Source: Sphingomonas jeddahensis (GTDB lineage: Bacteria; Pseudomonadota; Alphaproteobacteria; Sphingomonadales; Sphingomonadaceae). From it: a stretch of DNA of 35,113 nt. Both the position numbers and the translations under genes were made by a program. The stretch is taken from the NCBI RefSeq assembly GCF_001981525.1, contig NZ_MPSB01000019.1, positions 1 through 35,113 on the forward strand, read 5' to 3'. The notes under the pieces are model-generated. The model ran no database searches and had not been told where the DNA came from. It saw only the letters and a program-made list of their open reading frames with translations. Below, piece by piece: positions 29,721 through 35,113 of this stretch (position 1 is the first letter of the stretch; each line of letters opens with the position of its first letter).

Positions 29721-30959
29721 ATGATTCCAATGCTCACTCACATCAAGATCACGTCCGCGAAGCCCTCAGAAAAGCTCTACAAGCTTCACGATACCCTCGG
29801 CCTGTATCTCGCGGTCAAGCCCAACGGCTCCAAACTGTGGCGCATGAACTACCGTTTCCTGGGCAAGCAGAAGACGCTTCACCTGGGGAAATGGCCTGCC
29901 GTCGGTCTCGCCGCCGCCCGCGCGAAGCGGGACGAGGCCCGCGAGCAGATTGCGGCCGGAATGGACCCTGCCATCGAAAAGAAGCGGGCACGGATCGCCG
30001 CCAGGCACGCGGCAGCCACCACGTTCGAGCTGGTTGCGAAGGAATGGCTGGTGAAGTGCGAGCGCGATGGATTGGCGCCGGTCACCACCGACAAGATCCG
30101 GTGGCTGCTCGAAAAAGCCTATCCGGTCATCGGTGACCTGCCGATCGCCCAAATCACGCCTCACGAGGCGCTGGCCGTCCTGCGCAAGATCGAGGCGACG
30201 GGGGCTTATGAGAGCGCCCGGCGCATGCGCAGCGTGCTCAGTCGGGTGTTCCGCTATGGGGTTGCGACAGTGCGATGCGACAAGGACGTCGCAGCGGATC
30301 TGCGAGGCGCGATCGCGACCCCGAAGCCCAGGCACTTCGCCGCCATTACCAAGCCCTCAGAAGTCGGTGCTCTCCTGCGCGCCATCGACGGCCCTGACCG
30401 CTTGCCGGTCAGGCGCATGGCGATGCGTCTCTCCCCGCACGTGCTCCTGCGCCCGGGCGAACTCAGGCAAGCTCAATGGTCCGATATCGATCTGGAGGAG
30501 AGGGTCTGGTCGGTGCCAGCCGAACGGATGAAGATGCGCCGGCCGCACCGGGTGCCCCTATCCCGTCAGGTGATCGGCATGCTCGAGGAGTTGCATGCGC
30601 TTACGGGTCGCTGGCCGCACATGTTCACTTGCAGTGTGCGTCCGCGCAACATGATGTCCGAGAACGTCGTGAACCAGGGGCTACGTCGACTCGGCTACAC
30701 GCCGGACCAGATGACGGCTCATGGCTTCCGAGCGATGGCGGCCACGCTTCTCAACGAGATGGGCGAATGGCATCCCGACGCGATCGAACGCCAACTTGCA
30801 CATGTCGATACCAATCAGGTCCGCCGCGCCTATGCACGCGGCGAATACTGGGACGAACGCGTGAAGATGATGCAGCGCTGGTCCGACTACCTCGACGAGC
30901 TGCGCGACGGAGGCAAGATCCTGAGGCCGAACTTTCCTCTGAGCAGCCGGGCTTGCTGA
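29721..30959 (+). CDS. P4-type tyrosine recombinase (island integrase)
   Basis: This 412-residue site-specific integrase inserts and excises a mobile element at a tRNA gene. An N-terminal DUF4102-like arm-binding domain (GLYLAVKPNGSKLWRMNYRF, then LGKWPAVGLAAARAKRDEAR, about 27-77) is followed by a core-binding SAM-like domain (about 100-185) and the catalytic domain. Active-site residues are present: R244 in LLRPGELRQAQW, H334 and R337 in AHGFRAMA, H361 in QLAHVDTNQ and Y371 in RRAYARG. Length is typical and the frame is intact, so it may be functional. An ATG three codons later is an equally possible start. It begins 170 bp beyond tRNA-Leu and points into the region presumed to be the island. 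Confidence 0.93.
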   Translation: MIPMLTHIKITSAKPSEKLYKLHDTLGLYLAVKPNGSKLWRMNYRFLGKQKTLHLGKWPAVGLAAARAKRDEAREQIAAGMDPAIEKKRARIAARHAAATTFELVAKEWLVKCERDGLAPVTTDKIRWLLEKAYPVIGDLPIAQITPHEALAVLRKIEATGAYESARRMRSVLSRVFRYGVATVRCDKDVAADLRGAIATPKPRHFAAITKPSEVGALLRAIDGPDRLPVRRMAMRLSPHVLLRPGELRQAQWSDIDLEERVWSVPAERMKMRRPHRVPLSRQVIGMLEELHALTGRWPHMFTCSVRPRNMMSENVVNQGLRRLGYTPDQMTAHGFRAMAATLLNEMGEWHPDAIERQLAHVDTNQVRRAYARGEYWDERVKMMQRWSDYLDELRDGGKILRPNFPLSSRAC

Positions 30960-30967
30960 CGAGCTCG

Positions 30968-31003
30968 TGGAACGCTGGCAGGGCACTCGACGCCAGCGTT
31001 CCA
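30968..31003. terminator. Perfect 12-bp inverted repeat after the integrase
   Basis: TGGAACGCTGGC and its exact complement enclose a 12-nt loop, 9 bp past the integrase stop. Convergent genes end on either side (integrase at 30959, oxidoreductase at 31041), so it may act as a bidirectional terminator, although no T-run follows. Confidence 0.5.
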
Positions 31004-31040
31004 TGCTCCCTGTACTGTCGAGTGCTGTCTCGCGCGGAGG

Positions 31041-31976
31041 TCACGTATAAGGTTGCATCCGGAGCATGATCTTGCCCCGGCGTCCGCTGCTGCGGTTATG
31101 GGCCAAGGCTGCTCGAAATGCCTCAAGTGGATAGCTCGCCTCGATTAAAGAGGAGGCCCGGCCGGTGCGAATCTCCGAAAAGCACTCGGACATCGCATTG
31201 TGGAAGGCTTCCCTTGGCATCGCATGCACATGGTCTCTCAGCCGGAAGAGGGTCATGCTGGCTTGGCCGGCGTGGGAGAGTGGCTGGCCTGACAGCAGGC
31301 CGTAGTGGAGGAGCAGGCCGCCCGGCTTGATGGCTGCACCGAGGAGAGTGCCGGGCGCACCCCCCGCCGCATCGAGACCACTGTCCAGTGCTGGAAGGGA
31401 GCATCCCTCCTCAACGACTTCGGCACACTCGGTCGAAATGGACTGGCGCGCCGCGAAGGAGCGAATGATTCCGACAGGACGCGCGCCCCGCGCCGCCAGC
31501 ATTCGTATCAACATACGCCCGATCGCTGATCCTGCCGCCGTCACTCCGATGCGGTCTCCGGGCTTGGGCGCGAGTCTTCGAACCATGAGCAAGGCCGTGA
31601 GCGGATTTATGTAGGCGGTGGCGGCCTCGTCGTCGTCCAAGTCCTCCGGCACCGTCACACACCAGTCAGCGGGTAGTGTCTTCCAGCTCTGCCAACATCC
31701 CGCTGTGCCCAGCGGAAGCACTCGGCGGCCGATCAACACTGGGTCTATTCCCTCGCCGACGTCCGCCACGACGCCGACGCCCTCGAAGCCGGGTATGAAG
31801 GGCAGCGCGGTTCGGTGGCGGTAGGCCCCGGTAACGGGGATCAGGTCGGATGGATTGATTGGGCTGGCCCGCATTCGCACCAGGACCTGCCCTCGCTCGA
31901 CGAGCGGCCGGTCGGCTGTCTCAAGGGAGAGAACTTGATCGGGTGCCCCGAAACTATGTGCTGCAATGCGGAACAT
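31041..31976 (-). CDS. Zinc-independent MDR-family NADPH oxidoreductase
   Basis: This 311-residue medium-chain dehydrogenase/reductase resembles quinone oxidoreductases and 2-enoyl thioester reductases. The N-terminal domain has RASPINPSDLIPVTGAY and PGFEGVGVVADVG, the usual start of the GroES-like fold. The nucleotide-binding strand is RIGVTAAGSAIGRMLIRMLAARGARPVGIIR. The cysteine cluster for structural zinc and the catalytic zinc ligands are missing, which marks the zinc-free branch. It would reduce an alpha,beta-unsaturated carbonyl or quinone with NADPH. The ribosome-binding site is weak. It is convergent with the integrase, and no ECF41-type promoter lies upstream of it, so it is probably not part of the sigma factor's regulon. 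Confidence 0.87.
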   Translation of the reverse strand: MFRIAAHSFGAPDQVLSLETADRPLVERGQVLVRMRASPINPSDLIPVTGAYRHRTALPFIPGFEGVGVVADVGEGIDPVLIGRRVLPLGTAGCWQSWKTLPADWCVTVPEDLDDDEAATAYINPLTALLMVRRLAPKPGDRIGVTAAGSAIGRMLIRMLAARGARPVGIIRSFAARQSISTECAEVVEEGCSLPALDSGLDAAGGAPGTLLGAAIKPGGLLLHYGLLSGQPLSHAGQASMTLFRLRDHVHAMPREAFHNAMSECFSEIRTGRASSLIEASYPLEAFRAALAHNRSSGRRGKIMLRMQPYT

Positions 31977-32263
31977 GATGGTCAGGATATATGGTGCACA
32001 GCTTTCAGAAAGCGGCCACCCTACATTCCAACAGTAAGCGCTCCTCGGTCAGTCCTCCGGTCGCCCAAAGGCAGTCGGTGTCGTGTGCGAGAGCGTTCGA
32101 GTGTTGACAGGAAACCGGGCAGAAGCACGGTCCGAGCTGCCTGTCCGAATGGCCAAGCGGGAACGGCGAATAAGCGCCCCAATTCCCGCCCTCTGGCCTC
32201 ACTTGAGGCACTCCTAGAAGCGGCCGTTCTGCGTGGCTCAGGGGGGAGCCTCGGTCGGTTGAT
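31977..32263. other. Non-coding stretch with short repeats
   Basis: No credible gene is seen in these 287 bp. The 15-mer CGGTCGCCCAAAGGC (32058-32072) and the 11-mer AGCGGCCGTTC (32219-32229) both recur after the second AhpD-like gene, at 34326-34340 (direct) and 34354-34364 (inverted). The promoter of the oxidoreductase should also lie here, but I cannot place it. Confidence 0.5.
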
Positions 32264-33172
32264 CTAGCCGATCATTGCGCCTGCCAGATGCTGCAACTTG
32301 TCGGGGTTGCGAACGATGTAGATCGCTGCGATCTTGCCGTCCCGTATATCGAGGGCGGTAGTTTGCACGAGGCCGCGATCGACGCTGATGTAGCCAGGCA
32401 GACCATCAATCTCGGCAGTGCGTAGCAGTTGGGCGGTCGGCGCGTTCTTGCGCTGCAGTCCGGCGAACAAGCGCAGCGCGCGATCAACGCCGCGGATCAC
32501 GTTGCGGAAGGCCATGACCTTGCCGCCGCCGTCCGAGTGGATCTCCACCTCTTGGGCGAGCAGCGAGGCAAGTGAGGCGGTATCGCCATCGCGTGCGGCA
32601 ACGAAGAACGCCTGAGTTATCCGGTCTGCCTCGGCTGCTTCCACGCTGAAGCGCGGTCGCGCGGCCTGGATATGCTTGCGTGCGCGAGAAGCCAGCTGGC
32701 GCACAGCAGCCGGCTCCCGACTAAGCGTCACCGCTACGTCGCTCAGAGCCACATCGAATACGTCGTGCAGCAGGAAAGCTGCGCGTTCCAGCGGCGACAG
32801 GCGCTCCATCGCGAGCATCAGCGTGACCGTGAGATCGTCGGCAATCGTTTCATCGGGATCGGTCGAGCCCACCAGCGGGTCTGGCAGCCATGGGCCGATG
32901 TAAGTTTCGCGGCGCGAGCGAGCGGATTTCAGGCGATCGAGGCATAGCCGGGTGACGACCCGCGTGAGATAGGCGGCGGGCGAGTCGATGCCACCCTCGA
33001 CCTGCTCCCATTTCAACCAGCTATCCTGGACCACATCCTCGGCTTCACTGAACGAGCCGAGCATTCGATATGCCAAGCGGAGAAGACGCTTCTGCTCGCA
33101 CTGAAAGTCGGCCAGGCGAGAACTTGGTCCGATCGTCTGTGCTGACACCTTCACGCTGTCGACCTTCGTCAT
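32264..33172 (-). CDS. ECF41-type sigma factor with C-terminal SnoaL-like domain
   Basis: This 302-residue extracytoplasmic-function sigma factor redirects RNA polymerase to its own promoters. Sigma region 2 (LLRLAYRMLGSFSEAEDVVQDSWLKW, 30-55) and region 4 (MERLSPLERAAFLLHDVFDVALSDVAVTLSREPAAVRQLASRARKHI, 122-168) are joined by a linker bearing WLPDP (95-99). A C-terminal domain of about 120 residues resembles SnoaL/NTF2 folds and includes DGGGK (214-218) and NPDKL (289-293). WLPEP-, DGGGR- and NPDKL-like motifs together mark group ECF41, where the extension replaces a separate anti-sigma factor. The ATG at 33172, with GGAG upstream, is chosen over a frame opening at 33388 that would read through the promoters. 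It is divergent from two AhpD-like genes, as is typical of ECF41. Confidence 0.92.
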   Translation of the reverse strand: MTKVDSVKVSAQTIGPSSRLADFQCEQKRLLRLAYRMLGSFSEAEDVVQDSWLKWEQVEGGIDSPAAYLTRVVTRLCLDRLKSARSRRETYIGPWLPDPLVGSTDPDETIADDLTVTLMLAMERLSPLERAAFLLHDVFDVALSDVAVTLSREPAAVRQLASRARKHIQAARPRFSVEAAEADRITQAFFVAARDGDTASLASLLAQEVEIHSDGGGKVMAFRNVIRGVDRALRLFAGLQRKNAPTAQLLRTAEIDGLPGYISVDRGLVQTTALDIRDGKIAAIYIVRNPDKLQHLAGAMIG

Positions 33173-33202
33173 CTTGCGTCGCTCCAATGGTTCCCCTGAT
33201 CT

Positions 33203-33229
33203 GACGAGCCAGCCCGCCGCAGTGTGACA
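33203..33229 (-). promoter_or_regulatory. ECF41-type promoter facing the sigma factor gene (autoregulation)
   Basis: On the reverse strand TGTCACA (33223-33229) is followed after exactly 16 bp by CGTC (33203-33206). This is the published ECF41 promoter TGTCACA-N16-CGTC with no mismatch. Its -10 element lies 30 bp before the sigma factor's ATG. Confidence 0.85.
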
Positions 33230-33262
33230 TGGTCGCGGGCAGAACCAAAAATCTCTTGAGCA

Positions 33263-33289
33263 TGTCACATCGCCGGAGCCCGCCTCGTC
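33263..33289 (+). promoter_or_regulatory. ECF41-type promoter facing the AhpD-like genes
   Basis: On the forward strand TGTCACA (33263-33269), a 16-bp spacer and CGTC (33286-33289) repeat the motif exactly. The -10 element ends 46 bp before the first AhpD-like ATG at 33336. The two -35 elements lie 33 bp apart, back to back. Confidence 0.88.
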
Positions 33290-33335
33290 AGTGCAGCGAG
33301 CGTCGATTGGACGCTGCTGTGAAAGGAACGATGGC

Positions 33336-33791
33336 ATGAACGAGACCAAGAGGCTGGTGTGGCATGAGGTTGCGCCCGCGGGCGCCAAGGCACTGTTCGG
33401 CGTGCACCACTACGTAACAACGGGCACCAACTTGCCGGAAGAGATGATCCACCTCGTGTTCCTGCGCGTGCCGCAGATCAACGGCTGCGCGCACTGCATC
33501 GACCTGCATACGCGCGACCTGCTCAAGACAATGTCGCTCGACAAGGTGGTGCTGCTGCCGGTGTGGGCTGAGGTGCCGCACCTCTTCGATCCGCGATACC
33601 GCGCAGCCCTTGCCTGGGCCGAAGAAGTTACGCGTGTCAGCGAGACCCATGCCTCGGACGACGCCTATGCCGCAGTAGCGGCAGTGTTCGAGCCACGTGA
33701 CTTGGTCGACCTGACCATCGCGATCGCGGCGATGAACGCCTTCAACCGGCTTGGCGCGCCATTTCGTTTGCCGGTCAAAGCCAAGCCCTGA
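33336..33791 (+). CDS. AhpD-like / carboxymuconolactone decarboxylase family protein 1
   Basis: This 151-residue, all-helical AhpD-like protein has the redox motif CAHCIDLH (C51, C54, H58), the CxxCxxxH pattern of alkylhydroperoxidase-type members rather than true decarboxylases. It may reduce peroxides or other oxidants with electrons from a thiol system. It is the probable target gene of the divergent ECF41 sigma factor, for which carboxymuconolactone decarboxylase-like proteins, oxidoreductases or epimerases (COE genes) are the known partners. The start at 33336 follows AAAGGA; an ATG 5 bp earlier opens only a two-codon frame. A paralog follows after 29 bp, presumably on the same transcript. 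Confidence 0.92.
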   Translation: MNETKRLVWHEVAPAGAKALFGVHHYVTTGTNLPEEMIHLVFLRVPQINGCAHCIDLHTRDLLKTMSLDKVVLLPVWAEVPHLFDPRYRAALAWAEEVTRVSETHASDDAYAAVAAVFEPRDLVDLTIAIAAMNAFNRLGAPFRLPVKAKP

Positions 33792-33820
33792 CACTTCCCG
33801 ACGTATTGGATCTACTGATC

Positions 33821-34300
33821 ATGACCGAACGACTAAATCACATGCGCCAGGTGCCGGCGCTGACGCAGAAGCTCACCGAACTTACCCTCACACTCAAGAA
33901 GGGGACAGTCGAGCAGACCATCCTGAGCTTGATCGAGATACGAGCGTCGCAGCTCAATGGCTGTGCCTTCTGCCTCGACATGCACGTCAAACAGGCCAAG
34001 CTCCACGGCGAGCGCGAGCTGCGCCTCCACCACCTCGCGATCTGGCGTGAATCGACCCTGTTCAGTGATCGCGAGCGCGCTGCACTGACATGGACCGAAG
34101 CGCTCACCCGGCTCTCGCCCCACGGCGTGGCAGACGATATCTACGCGGACGCACGCGCGCAGTTCTCGGAAGATGAGCTCGTCTACCTCACCTACATGGT
34201 GATGGTGATCAACGCTTGGAATCGCGCCTCGATTGCGTTCCGGTCGGTGCCCGGGTCGCAGGACAAGGCTTTTGGGCTGGATAAATCAGGGCTGTCTTGA
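33821..34300 (+). CDS. AhpD-like / carboxymuconolactone decarboxylase family protein 2
   Basis: This 159-residue second AhpD-like protein has NGCAFCLDMH (C48, C51, H55), so its redox motif is intact. Outside that core it differs clearly from its neighbour, with a distinct N-terminus (MTERLNHMRQVPALTQKLTEL) and C-terminus (MVMVINAWNRASIAFRSVPG). It therefore looks like an old paralog or an independently acquired relative, not a recent duplicate. It may form a hetero-oligomer with protein 1 or act on a different substrate. Its ribosome-binding site is weak, which suggests reliance on the upstream gene's translation. No ECF41 promoter lies between them. Confidence 0.9.
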   Translation: MTERLNHMRQVPALTQKLTELTLTLKKGTVEQTILSLIEIRASQLNGCAFCLDMHVKQAKLHGERELRLHHLAIWRESTLFSDRERAALTWTEALTRLSPHGVADDIYADARAQFSEDELVYLTYMVMVINAWNRASIAFRSVPGSQDKAFGLDKSGLS

Positions 34301-34325
34301 TCGAGAGCATGAGTTATTCGTCGAG

Positions 34326-34364
34326 CGGTCGCCCAAAGGCGCTCAAGTGAAATGAACGGCCGCT
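34326..34364. repeat. Second copy of the short repeats found at 32058 and 32219
   Basis: CGGTCGCCCAAAGGC at 34326-34340 is identical and direct to 32058-32072. GAACGGCCGCT at 34354-34364 is the inverse of 32219-32229. The two sites bracket the sigma factor and AhpD-like genes. The rest of the 116 bp between the second AhpD-like gene and the DUF3253 gene shows no gene. Confidence 0.5.
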
Positions 34365-34416
34365 CGTCCGAAGCTCGCAGTCTTCCGCTTTGCGCCCCAA
34401 TATCGGCCGTCCGAAT

Positions 34417-34701
34417 TCACAGGCCGCTTTCCCGCGAGCTGCCATTCGCGCGCGCGATCCGATATGGTCCGCACCGCGCCGATAGCGCTCTGCCTTTCCA
34501 GCTTAGCGTGATGCTTTCCGCATCCATCAATTGATCCACTGCAGCATGGACGATCGGCATCGCGGCGCGCCAATCGAGCTCAGTCTTCGCGGACCCCGCT
34601 GCCGCAATCCTTCGTGCGACCTCGCTTGGGCATATTGTTACTCCAAGGTCGCGCTCGGCTAGTAGAGCCATCACAGCCGCGCTCGCTATGTCGCTCCTCA
34701 C
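34417..34701 (-). CDS. DUF3253 domain protein
   Basis: This protein of about 94 residues has the DUF3253 pattern: an N-terminal helix IASAAVMALLAERDLGVTICPSEVARRI, a central DWRAAMPIVHAAVDQLMDAESITLSWKGRAL and the family-like ending ARCGPYRIARANGS. The fold is predicted to be a winged-helix-like small domain; the function is unknown. The GTG at 34701 is chosen because it overlaps the stop of the UVR-motif gene by 4 bp (GTGA) and follows GGAAAGGGA. An in-frame GTG at 34752 would give a 111-residue form. It is second in a two-gene unit with the UVR-motif gene. Confidence 0.75.
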   Translation of the reverse strand: MRSDIASAAVMALLAERDLGVTICPSEVARRIAAAGSAKTELDWRAAMPIVHAAVDQLMDAESITLSWKGRALSARCGPYRIARANGSSRESGL

Positions 34702-34970
34702 TTCCCTTTCCGACCAGACGTCATCAGATCCGGTTTCGGCGGCGGTTTCCACCCTGGCGGAGGAGTCGGTCGCTGTCGGCTCGTACCGAGCCCCATCGCA
34801 CCCGGTTGCTGTCGAACCAGACCCGACGTGTCGCTTTTTGCCACGTCAGCAGCAGTCGCTCCGCCTCGCATAAGATTGATGCGGTCACGAATGCGCTGCG
34901 CTTCCTCGAAATCAAGTGCGTTCGCTGCAGCATCCATTCTGCGTTGGAGATCCTCGATTTTATCGCTCAT
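34698..34970 (-). CDS. UVR-motif (UvrB/UvrC) small protein
   Basis: This 90-residue protein opens with a single UVR motif (KIEDLQRRMDAAANALDFEEAQRIRDRINLMRGG, residues 4-37), the coiled-coil hairpin by which UvrB and UvrC interact. A low-complexity, Pro- and Lys-rich tail follows (RPTPPPGWKPPPKPD, ending SGRKGK) that could bind nucleic acid. Similar stand-alone small proteins occur in Alphaproteobacteria with no assigned role. AGGAGG lies immediately before the ATG. The IS3 element ends only 16 bp upstream, so the native promoter has been displaced and expression now probably depends on read-through or on a promoter made by the insertion. Confidence 0.8.
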   Translation of the reverse strand: MSDKIEDLQRRMDAAANALDFEEAQRIRDRINLMRGGATAADVAKSDTSGLVRQQPGAMGLGTSRQRPTPPPGWKPPPKPDLMTSGRKGK

Positions 34971-34986
34971 CACCTCCTAACGCGCG

Positions 34987-35113
34987 TGACCTGCTCCCCA
35001 TTTTCAGGCCGCTGATAAGTTAGCTTTGGTGTCCTCATGCCTTTGGCGGGGGCGGTTGGTGAACTCGGCGGGTGCCATGCCGCCAAGGCTGCTGTGCGGA
35101 CGCACGGTGTTGT
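34987..35113 (-). mobile_element. IS3-family element (IS407-like), one end, continuing past the window
   Basis: The terminal sequence TGACCTGCTCCCCATTTTCA starting at 34987 looks like the IS end, followed inward by the end of the transposase gene. The other end is outside the window, so neither the inverted repeat pair nor a target-site duplication can be checked. The exact boundary is an estimate. Confidence 0.65.
35004..35113 (-). CDS. IS3-family transposase OrfB (integrase core), C-terminal end only
   Basis: The last 35 codons are visible. They read VRPHSSLGGMAPAEFTNRPR and then a short charged tail ending in LSAA. The sequence R-P-H-S-S-L-G-x-x-x-P-x-E-F is the conserved end of the DDE integrase domain in OrfB of IS3-group elements (IS407/IS2-like). 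The rest of the gene lies beyond the window, so I cannot tell whether the element is intact. Confidence 0.88.
   Translation of the reverse strand, partial: NTVRPHSSLGGMAPAEFTNRPRQRHEDTKANLSAA

Noticed and set aside
32005..32211. A 68-codon minus-strand frame in the gap upstream of the oxidoreductase
   Set aside because: No ribosome-binding site, irregular composition, and it overlaps a short intergenic repeat.
33173..33388. N-terminal extension of the ECF41 sigma factor
   Set aside because: It would read through both ECF41 promoters and into the first AhpD-like gene; family members begin near the chosen ATG.

Overview
The window is high-GC alphaproteobacterial chromosome, most likely Sphingomonadaceae (Sphingomonas or a close relative). 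The evidence is the protein similarity I recognise, the gene-transfer-agent (GTA)-type packaging genes, the rpiB-glyA-nrdR neighbourhood and several families of intergenic palindromes typical of sphingomonad genomes. Identifications come from reading motifs; no database search was run.

Layout. (1) 1-1873, minus strand: the head of a phage/GTA-like packaging cluster, with a large terminase cut by the window edge, a small-terminase-like gene and a good sigma70-type promoter overlapped by a LexA-box-like sequence. (2) 1.9-8.4 kb: housekeeping genes, namely lpdA, a divergent acyl-CoA dehydrogenase, trmJ, nrdR, a 58-residue hydrophobic protein, glyA and rpiB. (3) 8.7-10.7 kb: malate synthase G. 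(4) 10.8-17.9 kb, minus strand: a tightly coupled five-gene operon encoding an AttH/DUF7065-like protein, an APH-fold kinase, a fused double class III CoA-transferase, a crotonase and a thiolase-like protein. Three of its four junctions are 4-bp stop/start overlaps. It looks like an uncharacterised CoA-dependent catabolic route; malate synthase next to it could use the acetyl-CoA produced. (5) 18.3-21.0 kb: an NADPH-dependent FMN reductase and a divergent class A penicillin-binding protein. (6) 21.4-29.4 kb, minus strand: glutamate synthase (gltB, gltD), uppP and an NDUFA9-like SDR protein.

(7) From 29.5 kb the character changes. A tRNA-Leu(CAG) gene is followed 170 bp later by a P4-type tyrosine integrase reading away from it, the usual left edge of an integrated island. 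The cargo seen here is an MDR oxidoreductase, an ECF41-type sigma factor with a fused C-terminal domain, two tandem AhpD/carboxymuconolactone-decarboxylase-like proteins, a DUF3253 protein, a UVR-motif protein and the end of an IS3-family element that runs off the window. The palindromic repeats that punctuate the first 21 kb are not seen in this part.

The most informative regulatory signal is the 163-bp gap between the sigma factor and the first AhpD-like gene. It holds two divergent copies of TGTCACA-N16-CGTC, one facing each gene, which matches the published ECF41 promoter. The module therefore appears to be self-regulated and self-contained. The most promising uncharacterised biology is the kinase/CoA-transferase operon at 10.8-17.9 kb, followed by the ECF41/twin-AhpD module.
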